Source: Cyanobacteria bacterium UBA11370
Lineage (GTDB): Bacteria > Cyanobacteriota > Cyanobacteriia > Cyanobacteriales > Coleofasciculaceae
Reading direction: 5' to 3'
DNA: 26,971 bases
Assembly: GCA_003486645.1 (NCBI GenBank)
Contig: DNGI01000225.1
Span: 1 to 26,971, forward strand
Part shown: in pieces, positions 7,674 to 14,007 of the stretch
Layout of the letters: each line of letters opens with the position of its first letter
How positions within the stretch are numbered: position 1 is the first letter of the stretch
Made by a program: the position numbers and the translations under genes
The notes under the pieces: generated by a model
The model's input: the letters and a program-made list of their open reading frames with translations, nothing else
What the model was told of the DNA's origin: nothing
The model's database searches: none

Positions 7674-7820
7674 CTCTGATAGTCATAGTTTACCAGTCAA
7701 TTCAAAGTTAATGAGTGAGCTGGAAGCGCCAACTGACCTTGAAGTTGCCCCTGGCGAAAGTAATAACAGCTTAACCCCTATTTACATCAACGAATTCTAA
7801 CAAATCACACCTTTTAAACA

Positions 7821-7834
7821 TCCCTCTAGAGGGA
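7821..7834. promoter_or_regulatory. 14-bp perfect palindrome, possible operator
   Basis: TCCCTCTAGAGGGA is a perfect palindrome 19 nt before the start of the 330-aa protein. Its right half (AGAGGGA) could also act as a distant Shine-Dalgarno sequence. A dimeric repressor site is a guess. Confidence 0.4.
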
Positions 7835-7853
7835 ATAACTTCTGATAGTAATT

Positions 7854-8846
7854 ATGCCCCAAATTATTGAATTTAATTCCAGCGCCTTTGCCTCCTTGGT
7901 GCTGATGGAACTAACTGAGACTTGGAATGATATCGGACTACAGGATTTACCTGCAAATGAATCGGAACCACTTCAGCTATTTCTTGAGGAGATTGAAGCT
8001 TTCTTACAGCCAGAATTTGATGCCCAACGGCTGATTTTGGTTAAGGCAGCAGGGGGAGTTTTGCAAGGGGTCTATGGGCCTGCCATTTTCCGTGACGATG
8101 ACCAGATTGTTTTGAAATTGGGAGCAAACCTTCTTCCCCTTACTCAGTCTGGAGATATTTTCTCAATTGGTAAGTTGAGAGGAAAGGTTTCGATTGTTGA
8201 GGAGAAAGATTTAGCGGGAAACCCTTATCCAAAAGCGACGCTCTCGTTAGTTGCCAAAAGCCGTGATATCTTTAAGTTGAGTGTCCAGTTGGCTAGTAAA
8301 GAACTGAACTTGACGGCGGCTGTTGTTGAAGCTGCCTTGATTAACGAAGAATCCCTTCTGCCATTTCTGCGGCAAGTTCCTAGTGGCAATGCGCTCAAGA
8401 TGCAGGAATTGGGTTTGGGTGAGTTTGCTATTTATAACATTACTCAGTCTGAGGGAGGTGACCACGGCACTTCTTATAAGTTACATTTGGCTGATGGTCG
8501 AGTGGTTTGGGCACGGGGTAATGTAGCGACTCTTCTAGAATCGGGTTGGCAACCCCGCCCAGATAAACCGCTTACTCTGGTCATTACTCGTATTGAGGAA
8601 GTGGGAGAGGACAGGTTTTCTGTAGACTGTGCTTTACGAGAACGTTTGCCCAAGTTGCCGATGGCTACTCCTAATGGCAATGGACATCGGATTGCACCAG
8701 GGGTAGGGAAGGCGATTAATGTTGAAGTTAAAGCTGCTTCTGTGGTGAGTGAGCCTGCGGGTGTATCTCAAAGAAAGCCTTTGAGGGTAGTTTCTGCAAG
8801 ACCTGAAAATGCCGAGTTCTCAGATCTCGATTCGATTCCGTTTTAG
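7854..8846 (+). CDS. Unknown 330-aa protein with SSB-like C-terminal tail
   Basis: No family is recognised with certainty. Residues about 1-175 are mixed alpha/beta (LILVKAAGGVLQGVYGPAIF, then 'IVLKLGANLLPL' and 'ATLSLVAKSRDIFKLSVQ'). Residues about 195-265 read as several beta strands (SYKLHLADGRVVWARGN, 'PLTLVITRIEEV', 'RFSVDCALRERLP') compatible with an OB-like barrel. A Gly/Ala/Val/Pro linker of about 50 residues follows, and the protein ends AEFSDLDSIPF. That arrangement of a small barrel, a flexible linker and an acidic tail ending I-P-F is how bacterial SSB proteins recruit partners. A role in ssDNA handling on a plasmid is an inference; a palindrome precedes the gene and a strong hairpin follows it, so it is probably a single-gene unit. 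Confidence 0.6.
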   Translation: MPQIIEFNSSAFASLVLMELTETWNDIGLQDLPANESEPLQLFLEEIEAFLQPEFDAQRLILVKAAGGVLQGVYGPAIFRDDDQIVLKLGANLLPLTQSGDIFSIGKLRGKVSIVEEKDLAGNPYPKATLSLVAKSRDIFKLSVQLASKELNLTAAVVEAALINEESLLPFLRQVPSGNALKMQELGLGEFAIYNITQSEGGDHGTSYKLHLADGRVVWARGNVATLLESGWQPRPDKPLTLVITRIEEVGEDRFSVDCALRERLPKLPMATPNGNGHRIAPGVGKAINVEVKAASVVSEPAGVSQRKPLRVVSARPENAEFSDLDSIPF

Positions 8847-8889
8847 CCGTTTGGCTCTAATTGCGCTCGTATCAAATTATAATACTGCT

Positions 8890-8918
8890 GGTAGTGGGCG
8901 ATGCGATCGCCCACTACC
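8890..8918. terminator. Strong 12-bp hairpin after the 330-aa gene
   Basis: GGTAGTGGGCGA and TCGCCCACTACC are perfect complements with a 5-nt loop (TGCGA), 43 nt after the stop. The structure contains a HIP1 octamer. No T run follows, so it may act as a transcript 3'-end stabiliser or be a repeat-derived palindrome. Confidence 0.55.
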
Positions 8919-9152
8919 AACTGAGTTTCTCAAGTTATAGCAGTCGCCACAATCGTCAGGACTTTTTCTGTTGCGTGTTGCCAGATGAGCTGTTCCCTTT
9001 AAAGCCAAATATAATGTCCTAACCGATATGTCCGTTGCTATATCTGAGTGCTATTTTTTTCGGCATGAGTTTTGAAGCGGCAACTAGCACAATAGAAGCG
9101 CGATTTGTTTTATTTTCCGATAGGATGGACAAAGATAAAAGGTTAATAACTG
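8919..9152. other. Intergenic region, no gene seen
   Basis: With the hairpin this makes a 306-nt gap. I see a 7-nt T run at 9054-9060 and an AAAAGG sequence at 9137-9142, which is the likely ribosome binding site for the next gene. No RNA gene was recognised. Confidence 0.5.
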
Positions 9153-9800
9153 ATGGTTCAAACAGTTGGGATTACCAAAGCAATTACTAACCTGAACGAG
9201 GCTCATGATAAGTTCAACCTCCGCCAGACGGCTGACCCAATTTTTTTTACAGAATGGTTTGAGGATTTACCCGAACTTACTGATAGCGAAAAAGAATCCC
9301 TGAATCGATTGAAGAATCGCTACTTCTATTATGCTGCGGACGGTTCAATCACAGAAGGTACGGTCAATATTATTATGCTGTCTCCGCTCCTGGAATTGAT
9401 GGGTTTGTGCGACCCACCTTTTAAGAAGAAGGGAGAGAAGTTTGTGAAGGTCGAAATTGAGTATGGAGGTGAAGAAGAACCTGTATTAGAAGGATTTATT
9501 GATGCTTTAGTCGTCCAAAATCGACTCTGGTTAGTGTTAATTAAATCGAAGCGTTATGGTTTTAGTGTTAGGCAGGCTCTCCCGCAAACTTTAGCCTATA
9601 TGATGGCACACCCCAACTCAGAACAGCTCGTTTTTGGGATGATAACAACGGGCGAAGATTATATGTTTATCAAGCTGAATCAGATGGAACGTCAGTATGC
9701 AATGTCAAACAAGCTTACTCTCTCCAACCCTCAGCACAACGAACTCTACGAAGTGATGCAGGTGATGAAGCGAATTGTTGGTTTGCTTGTGCAGGAATAA
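9153..9800 (+). CDS. PD-(D/E)XK-like protein, 'restriction endonuclease subunit R' type
   Basis: The 215-aa protein resembles a cyanobacterial family usually labelled restriction endonuclease subunit R. Its N-terminus is TKAITNLNEAHDKFNLRQT, the nuclease-like core runs from 'LEGFIDALVVQNRLWLVLI' to 'KSKRYGFSVRQALPQTLAYM', and 'VFGMITTGEDYMFIKL' follows. In relatives I recall, the core reads D...(V/I)ESKR with catalytic Asp, Glu and Lys. Here the Asp (about 117) and Lys (about 133) are present but the Glu position (about 131) is Lys (LIKSK). Catalysis is therefore doubtful. It stands alone with no methylase or helicase adjacent, so it is unlikely to be a working type I enzyme. Confidence 0.7.
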   Translation: MVQTVGITKAITNLNEAHDKFNLRQTADPIFFTEWFEDLPELTDSEKESLNRLKNRYFYYAADGSITEGTVNIIMLSPLLELMGLCDPPFKKKGEKFVKVEIEYGGEEEPVLEGFIDALVVQNRLWLVLIKSKRYGFSVRQALPQTLAYMMAHPNSEQLVFGMITTGEDYMFIKLNQMERQYAMSNKLTLSNPQHNELYEVMQVMKRIVGLLVQE

Positions 9801-9868
9801 AGCGATCGCCTCCATCTGCGTTGCCCAATAAATTTGCCATCTTACAGTATAATAAGTAGCGGCAAACT
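9801..9868 (+). repeat. Dispersed repeat type 1, copy A (upstream of xisH)
   Basis: About 85% identical to 12467-12533. The shared core is AATAAATTTGCCATCTTACA followed by (G/C)TAT(A/T)ATAAGTAGC and GGCAAACT or AGCAAACT. This copy ends 11 nt before the xisH start and contains TATAAT (about 9849-9854), so it probably carries the xisH promoter. Confidence 0.7.
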
Positions 9869-9879
9869 CAAGTTGATTT

Positions 9880-10296
9880 ATGCCAGCTAAAGATGTATTT
9901 CACAATACAGTTAAAACAGCCCTAGAAAAAGATGGGTGGATAATTACTGACGAGCATCTATTTATTAAAATAGATAGCATTGATTTTTATGTAGACTTAG
10001 CGGCTGAAAAAATATTAGCTGCCGAGAAAGCTGGTCAAAAGATAGCTGTCGAGATAAAATCTTTCTTAGGATTATCTGTAGTGACTGAGTTTCACATAGC
10101 CCTTGGTCAGTTCCTGAATTATCGCTCGGCTTTAAGAAAGAAGCAACCAGAGCGAATTTTATATTTGGCAGTGTCTTTCGATATTTACGATGATTTTTTT
10201 ACGGTCAATTTTATTCAAGAAGTTATAGCAGAACATCAAGTAAGGCTACTAATTTTTGACCCATTAAGAGAGGAGGTCGTTTTATGGATAAACTAA
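9880..10296 (+). CDS. xisH: XisH family protein
   Basis: The 138-aa protein matches XisH, named as an fdxN-element excision controlling factor in heterocystous cyanobacteria. It opens MPAKDVFHNTVKTALEKDGW and continues with 'LAAEKAGQKIAVEIKSFLG', 'HIALGQFLNYRSAL', 'LYLAVSFDIYDDFF' and 'LLIFDP'. The core resembles an endonuclease-like fold (D...EIK). The family is widespread in cyanobacteria, most of which have no fdxN element, so excision control should not be assumed. The start of xisI overlaps its end by 13 nt. The repeat directly upstream probably contains its promoter. Confidence 0.93.
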   Translation: MPAKDVFHNTVKTALEKDGWIITDEHLFIKIDSIDFYVDLAAEKILAAEKAGQKIAVEIKSFLGLSVVTEFHIALGQFLNYRSALRKKQPERILYLAVSFDIYDDFFTVNFIQEVIAEHQVRLLIFDPLREEVVLWIN

Positions 10297-10613
10297 ACTA
10301 CCCTGAACTGGTGCAAACAATTCTAAAAGGTCATGTAGGAAATCGCTTGAACAGTAGTACAGAAGTCCAACTGTTATTTGATAGGGAACGCAATCGCTAT
10401 CAATTATTGCATATCGGTTGGGAAGGTTTGAGTCGAGTATTTGGTTGCATAATCTATGTGGAAATTAAAGACGGCAAAATTTGGATCGAACGCGATGGAA
10501 CGGAAATCGGAGTGGCTAATGAGTTAGTAGAAGCTGGCGTTCCCAAGCAAGATATTGTTTTAGCTTTTCACGCTCCCTATAAACGGAAATTTACTGAATT
10601 TGCTGTTGGTTAG
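10284..10613 (+). CDS. xisI: XisI family protein
   Basis: The 109-aa protein matches XisI: LNYPELVQTILKGH, 'EVQLLFDRERNRYQLLHIGW', 'IYVEIKDGKIWIERDGTEIG' and 'LVEAGVPKQDIVLAFH'. XisI is the constant partner of XisH and the two probably form a complex. The gene begins inside the last codons of xisH, with an AGAGGAGG ribosome binding site just upstream (10267-10274), so translation is coupled. It ends 31 nt before the convergent UPF0175 gene. Confidence 0.93.
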   Translation: MDKLNYPELVQTILKGHVGNRLNSSTEVQLLFDRERNRYQLLHIGWEGLSRVFGCIIYVEIKDGKIWIERDGTEIGVANELVEAGVPKQDIVLAFHAPYKRKFTEFAVG

Positions 10614-10644
10614 AGTGGTAGGTGCGATTTTTCAGCTTTCTGGC

Positions 10645-10863
10645 TCAAAAATTTATCTCCTGTTGTAATTCTTCGGCTGGATAATCAATGACTGGTACGC
10701 CAAGTTTGCTAATTATTTCTATAAATGTTGGCTTGGAGTATCCGGCTAACTTGGCAGCTTGTTCGAGGGATAGTTTGCCAACTTTAAACAGTTTGATCAT
10801 TAGCAGTAATCGCGCCTCTTCAACTGGAATATCTGGTGGCAGTTCCACTGTTAGTGCGGTCAT
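10645..10863 (-). CDS. UPF0175 family antitoxin-like protein
   Basis: The 72-aa product fits UPF0175: an N-terminal strand (MTALTVELPPDIP), then 'EARLLLMIKLFKVGKLSLEQ' and 'AAKLAGYSKPTFIEIISKLGVPV', the helix-turn-helix-like core. These small proteins often accompany PIN-type toxins and are regarded as antitoxins or regulators. No toxin gene follows in the same direction, since xisI converges from the other side, so it looks like an orphan. It diverges from the DUF433-DUF5615 pair and shares a 115-nt intergenic region with it. Confidence 0.85.
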   Translation of the reverse strand: MTALTVELPPDIPVEEARLLLMIKLFKVGKLSLEQAAKLAGYSKPTFIEIISKLGVPVIDYPAEELQQEINF

Positions 10864-10978
10864 TTTTGGAGTTTTCCTTAGATTACCTCTGCATCCTAGG
10901 CGATGCGATAGTGATAGAGTGCGATCGCTATCCCTTGACGAGGATAGAATTGAGAACAGAAGCTAAAAGGAGAAAGCC

Positions 10979-11212
10979 ATGTCAGACCAAGACCTCGCTA
11001 ATATTATTACCATCGAACCGGGTAAACGGGGTGGTAAACCTTGTATTCGAGGCATGAGAATCACGGTTTATGATGTGCTGGAATATCTCGCTTCTGGGAT
11101 GACTTATCAAGAAATCCTAGATGATTTTCCCTATCTCACCCAACAGGATATTTTGGCTTGCTTGAGTTTCGCGGCTAAACGGGAGCAGTTCATGTTAGTG
11201 GTTCAGTCATGA
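10979..11212 (+). CDS. DUF433 antitoxin
   Basis: The 77-aa product has the DUF433 signature: 'IITIEPGKRGGKPCIRGMRI', 'TVYDVLEYLASGMTYQEILDDFP' and 'LTQQDILACLSFA'. DUF433 proteins are antitoxins with a winged-helix-like fold, paired with DUF5615 PIN-like toxins. AAGGAG at 10967-10972 gives a good ribosome binding site. Its stop overlaps the toxin start in an ATGA, so the pair is translationally coupled. Confidence 0.93.
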   Translation: MSDQDLANIITIEPGKRGGKPCIRGMRITVYDVLEYLASGMTYQEILDDFPYLTQQDILACLSFAAKREQFMLVVQS

Positions 11213-11544
11213 AACTGCTTCTGTTTGACCAAAATCTTTCTCCCCGTCTTGTCGATCGCCTCGCAGATATCTACCCTGGTTCCCTTCACGTAGATGGGAT
11301 TGGATTACCTACCGCACCCGATCACGAGGTTTGGGAGTATGCTCGTCAGCATGACTATATTATTGTTACCAAGGATGCAGATTTTAGCGAATTAAGTCTA
11401 TTGTTGGGATTTCCCCCGAAGGTAATTTGGATACGACGTGGAAATTGTTCGACGGGGGATATCGAAAGGATGCTAAGAGAAAATTACGACGCGATCGCAG
11501 CTTTAGGTGACGCTCCCAATACGGGAATTCTCACCTTGTTTTAA
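11209..11544 (+). CDS. DUF5615 PIN-like toxin
   Basis: The 111-aa product fits the DUF5615 (Mut7-C/PIN-like) family: 'MKLLLFDQNLSPRLVDRLAD' with the first acidic residue, 'HEVWEYARQHDYIIVTKDAD' with the DAD motif, then 'FSELSLLLGFPPKVIWIRRGN' and a C-terminal 'ERMLRENYDAIAAL'. It is predicted to be an RNase neutralised by the DUF433 protein encoded just upstream. All expected acidic residues are present, so the toxin looks functional. Confidence 0.92.
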   Translation: MKLLLFDQNLSPRLVDRLADIYPGSLHVDGIGLPTAPDHEVWEYARQHDYIIVTKDADFSELSLLLGFPPKVIWIRRGNCSTGDIERMLRENYDAIAALGDAPNTGILTLF

Positions 11545-11569
11545 TGAAAGTGAAAGATAACTCTTGAGC

Positions 11570-11656
11570 GATCGCTCTTAGTCATGATTAGCAATATCGC
11601 TCTTTACTCTCCTGTTACATCTTTACCACCGATAGGTCACAGGCTATGTTTGTTTG
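11570..11656. repeat. Dispersed repeat type 2, copy A
   Basis: Similar at roughly 70% to 12549-12634. Both start GATCGCTCTT and end TATGTTTGTTTG, with ACTCTCC(T/C)GTTA in the middle. In the other copy the last 13 bp are the final codons of the TPR gene, so this copy may be a relic of the 3' end of a similar gene. Confidence 0.6.
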
Positions 11657-11690
11657 CAAACGCAATTTTTCTTTCAATTCTGTCATGCTT

Positions 11691-12059
11691 TTAACTTCCT
11701 AGAGTCAATACTCCTGAAGTCATATCTACTAACAAACGCCGAGTTTTCAACCACTGACGACCGATTAAAATTTCTGGAACTCCCTCACCTGCATGAACCG
11801 GAATATCAAACTCTTGTCCATCTATTCGCACTTTTCCTACATGGAGATTAAACGTTGAATCTCCTCCCTGTGCCATTCGCATTGGTTCTTTGCGAAGATA
11901 AGACCAACCCAGACCTTCTACATCTTGGTTATCAATCGCTAGCCAGCCCGAAAACCCAGTATCGAGCATGGCATCAACGGGTAATTCTAATTCTTCAGCA
12001 CTAATCAATTCAATTTCAAAAAACAGCTCATCTTCCTCACCAAATTTTCCTTGAATCAT
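11691..12059 (-). CDS. Retropepsin-like aspartyl protease family protein
   Basis: The protein of about 122 aa has a single-domain aspartyl protease pattern: the catalytic 'AMLDTGFSGWLAI' (D-T-G) and a later 'VPEILIGRQWLKTRRLLVD' segment typical of clan AA retropepsin-like proteins in cyanobacteria. Such proteins would act as dimers; the substrate is unknown. I chose the ATG at 12059 because it overlaps the stop of the upstream gene as ATGA; a start four codons earlier would overlap by 16 nt. It is coupled to the 105-aa gene, and the two probably work together, perhaps as a toxin-antitoxin-like or regulatory pair. Confidence 0.82.
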   Translation of the reverse strand: MIQGKFGEEDELFFEIELISAEELELPVDAMLDTGFSGWLAIDNQDVEGLGWSYLRKEPMRMAQGGDSTFNLHVGKVRIDGQEFDIPVHAGEGVPEILIGRQWLKTRRLLVDMTSGVLTLGS

Positions 12060-12373
12060 ATAGTGCCACAAGCTCCTGTTTCATTAATCCTGAACAGGAA
12101 CGGGATTGCATCTGGATGCTTTTGACGGGACATCTGTGTAGCTACTTCTATATCTGGGTTGATGAAATAGTCTCCACTATCGGACTCAACTGCTAGATAC
12201 CAGTTGTAGTGAGTGTCGCTCAATTCAGGTCGAACTCGGTCAAAGATGGCTTTGCAGCGCTGGTACAGCGCTTCTTGTTCGGCTTTCCACTGGGCTTTCT
12301 TTTCTGGAGTCCACTGAATATGGGGGAATACTCTTCTCCGGCGTACCGTAGGGGTGGGTTTTGCTTGTGTCAT
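12056..12373 (-). CDS. Hypothetical protein, 105 aa, partner of the protease
   Basis: The N-terminus is basic (TVRRRRVFPHIQW), followed by a helical 'EALYQRCKAIFDRVRPEL' region. A conserved-looking C-terminal stretch runs 'NWYLAVESDSGDYFINPD' to 'FLFRINETGACGTI'. I recall similar small cyanobacterial proteins ending in an F.FR.NETG motif placed directly before a retropepsin-like gene, but none has a known function. Its stop overlaps the protease start as ATGA. No signal peptide is visible. Confidence 0.72.
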   Translation of the reverse strand: MTQAKPTPTVRRRRVFPHIQWTPEKKAQWKAEQEALYQRCKAIFDRVRPELSDTHYNWYLAVESDSGDYFINPDIEVATQMSRQKHPDAIPFLFRINETGACGTI

Positions 12374-12466
12374 TGTTTGTTTTTCCTTTGCACTTAGAGT
12401 CTCTATTTTAGAAGTAGGGCTGAGTGTAAAGCGATCGCTCGGGTTGTATCAGCCGTAGAGATAAAG

Positions 12467-12533
12467 AGCGATCACATCCACCTGCGTTCAGAATAAATTT
12501 GCCATCTTACACTATTATAAGTAGCAGCAAACT
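12467..12533 (+). repeat. Dispersed repeat type 1, copy B (orphan)
   Basis: About 85% identical to the region just upstream of xisH (9801-9868), but no xisH follows. The TATAAT of copy A is TATTAT here. It is immediately followed, 15 nt later, by a copy of repeat type 2. The 12374-12621 gap contains only these repeats and a HIP1 site. Confidence 0.68.
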
Positions 12534-12548
12534 AATAATCCAAAAGCA

Positions 12549-12634
12549 GATCGCTCTTCGTCATTGTTAGGAAGATTGCTCCTGACTCTCCCGTTAGATA
12601 TTCACTAGCGATACCTCCAGTTTATGTTTGTTTG
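12549..12634. repeat. Dispersed repeat type 2, copy B
   Basis: This is the counterpart of 11570-11656. Its right end overlaps the last codons and stop of the TPR gene (12622-12634). The rest is the 3' untranslated region of that gene. Confidence 0.6.
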
Positions 12635-13992
12635 GTAAGTAATTGTTCCTTTAATTGGTAACATTCTTTGGCTAGTGGGATGCCTAATCCTGTGGCGATG
12701 GAGAGGGCGCGATCGCAATACTCAAGAGCCAATTCTAGATTGGTTAATTTGTACTGAAGTCTTGCCAAGTTATATAAAACCATAGCCTCATTAGAACGAT
12801 TGCCAATTTCTTTGCAAATCTCAAGTGCCGCCTCCAAATATTTCCGCCCTTCTGAATACTGTTCAAGTTCTGTGAAAATTGCTCCTAACGTAGATAGTGT
12901 AGGCACTTCCCAGGCACGAGTACCGATTAATTGTGTAATTTTCAGATCCTGTTGATAGTAATGAATCGCATTTTCATAATCTCCTTGTAAACAGTAAGTA
13001 GCGCCGATACTACTCAACACTGACGCTTCTTCATTACGATTACCTGTCTCTTGTGCAATTAGCAACTGCTGCTGATGGTAATCAATTGCTTGCTGATATT
13101 GTCCCATCAGACTATAGACAGCACCTAAACCTCCAAAAGCTCTTGCTGCAATAAAACAATCACCCAGTTCTTGTGCAATAGCTAAACTTTGCTGATAGTA
13201 ATCGCTCGCTTTGGGATACTTTTCCATAAAGCGGTAAGCAATGCCAAGATTACTCAGTACTTTTCCTTCACCCGCACGATCTCCTTTTTCCCGTGCAATC
13301 ATCAACTGCTGTTGGTGATACTTAATTCCTTGTGAAAAATTTCCTAATGAATAGTGAATATTGCCTAAACTATCTAGTGCACTAAACTCTATATAGTTAT
13401 CTCCTATTTCCTGAGCAATGACCAAACTCTGCTGACAATAATCAATTGCATGAACATATTCTCCTTGTGACAAGTAGACACAACCTAAGCCATCTAAGGC
13501 AATCCCTTCCCCAGAAGGATATCCTATTTTTCGTGCAAGAGTCAAACTTTTTTGATAGTAATCAATGGCTTGCCAATAGTCTCCTGTTGTACAATATACA
13601 AGGCCTAAACAATTCAAGAAAGCACAGTCATATTCGGAGTTTAATTTTCCTAATATTCGGGTGTACAAAGCAACTTGTTCCTGATAGTATCCCCAAGTTC
13701 GTAGTTGCATATGTAAATCTTCATTGGTAGGCGTATTAAGGTGAATAGTAAGGATGTCGCTGGCTCTTTCCCAAGCTTCCACTTCACACAAATGATAAAA
13801 CGCTTCCAGCAAACCCTTCACCTTCTCCAAATTAGTAGCATCTAACTTCGGTTTGTAATCCGTGAGCCACTGTACAACTGCTCTGTAATGAAGACGCTGC
13901 TCACGAGTTGGAAAATCGGCACGCAGATTATGAGGATTGATTCCTAACTGTTCCAAAAGTGACTTGCCAGATGGTGTCAAGTTATTTGTCAT
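12622..13992 (-). CDS. TPR protein, sensor half of a split STAND system
   Basis: The 456-aa protein has an N-terminal linker domain (about 1-120, 'KVKGLLEAFYHLCEVEAWERA' and 'LRTWGYYQEQVALYTRILGKL') followed by about eight 40-residue tetratricopeptide repeats (for example 'LGCVYLSQGEYVHAIDYCQQ', 'LGAVYSLMGQYQQAIDYHQQ'). In many cyanobacterial proteins exactly this linker and TPR array form the C-terminal sensor part of a HTH-NB-ARC-TPR polypeptide. Here it is a separate gene starting 15 nt after the NB-ARC gene, with its own AAGGA ribosome binding site. It probably binds a ligand or partner and controls the ATPase. The short spacing indicates one mRNA. Confidence 0.9.
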   Translation of the reverse strand: MTNNLTPSGKSLLEQLGINPHNLRADFPTREQRLHYRAVVQWLTDYKPKLDATNLEKVKGLLEAFYHLCEVEAWERASDILTIHLNTPTNEDLHMQLRTWGYYQEQVALYTRILGKLNSEYDCAFLNCLGLVYCTTGDYWQAIDYYQKSLTLARKIGYPSGEGIALDGLGCVYLSQGEYVHAIDYCQQSLVIAQEIGDNYIEFSALDSLGNIHYSLGNFSQGIKYHQQQLMIAREKGDRAGEGKVLSNLGIAYRFMEKYPKASDYYQQSLAIAQELGDCFIAARAFGGLGAVYSLMGQYQQAIDYHQQQLLIAQETGNRNEEASVLSSIGATYCLQGDYENAIHYYQQDLKITQLIGTRAWEVPTLSTLGAIFTELEQYSEGRKYLEAALEICKEIGNRSNEAMVLYNLARLQYKLTNLELALEYCDRALSIATGLGIPLAKECYQLKEQLLTKQT

Positions 13993-14007
13993 GGTGAATT
14001 TATCCTT

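Noticed and set aside
7711..7800. 29-codon ORF (MSELEAPTDLEVAPGESNNS...)
   Set aside because: Too short, no ribosome binding site and no recognisable family. It could still be a small gene.
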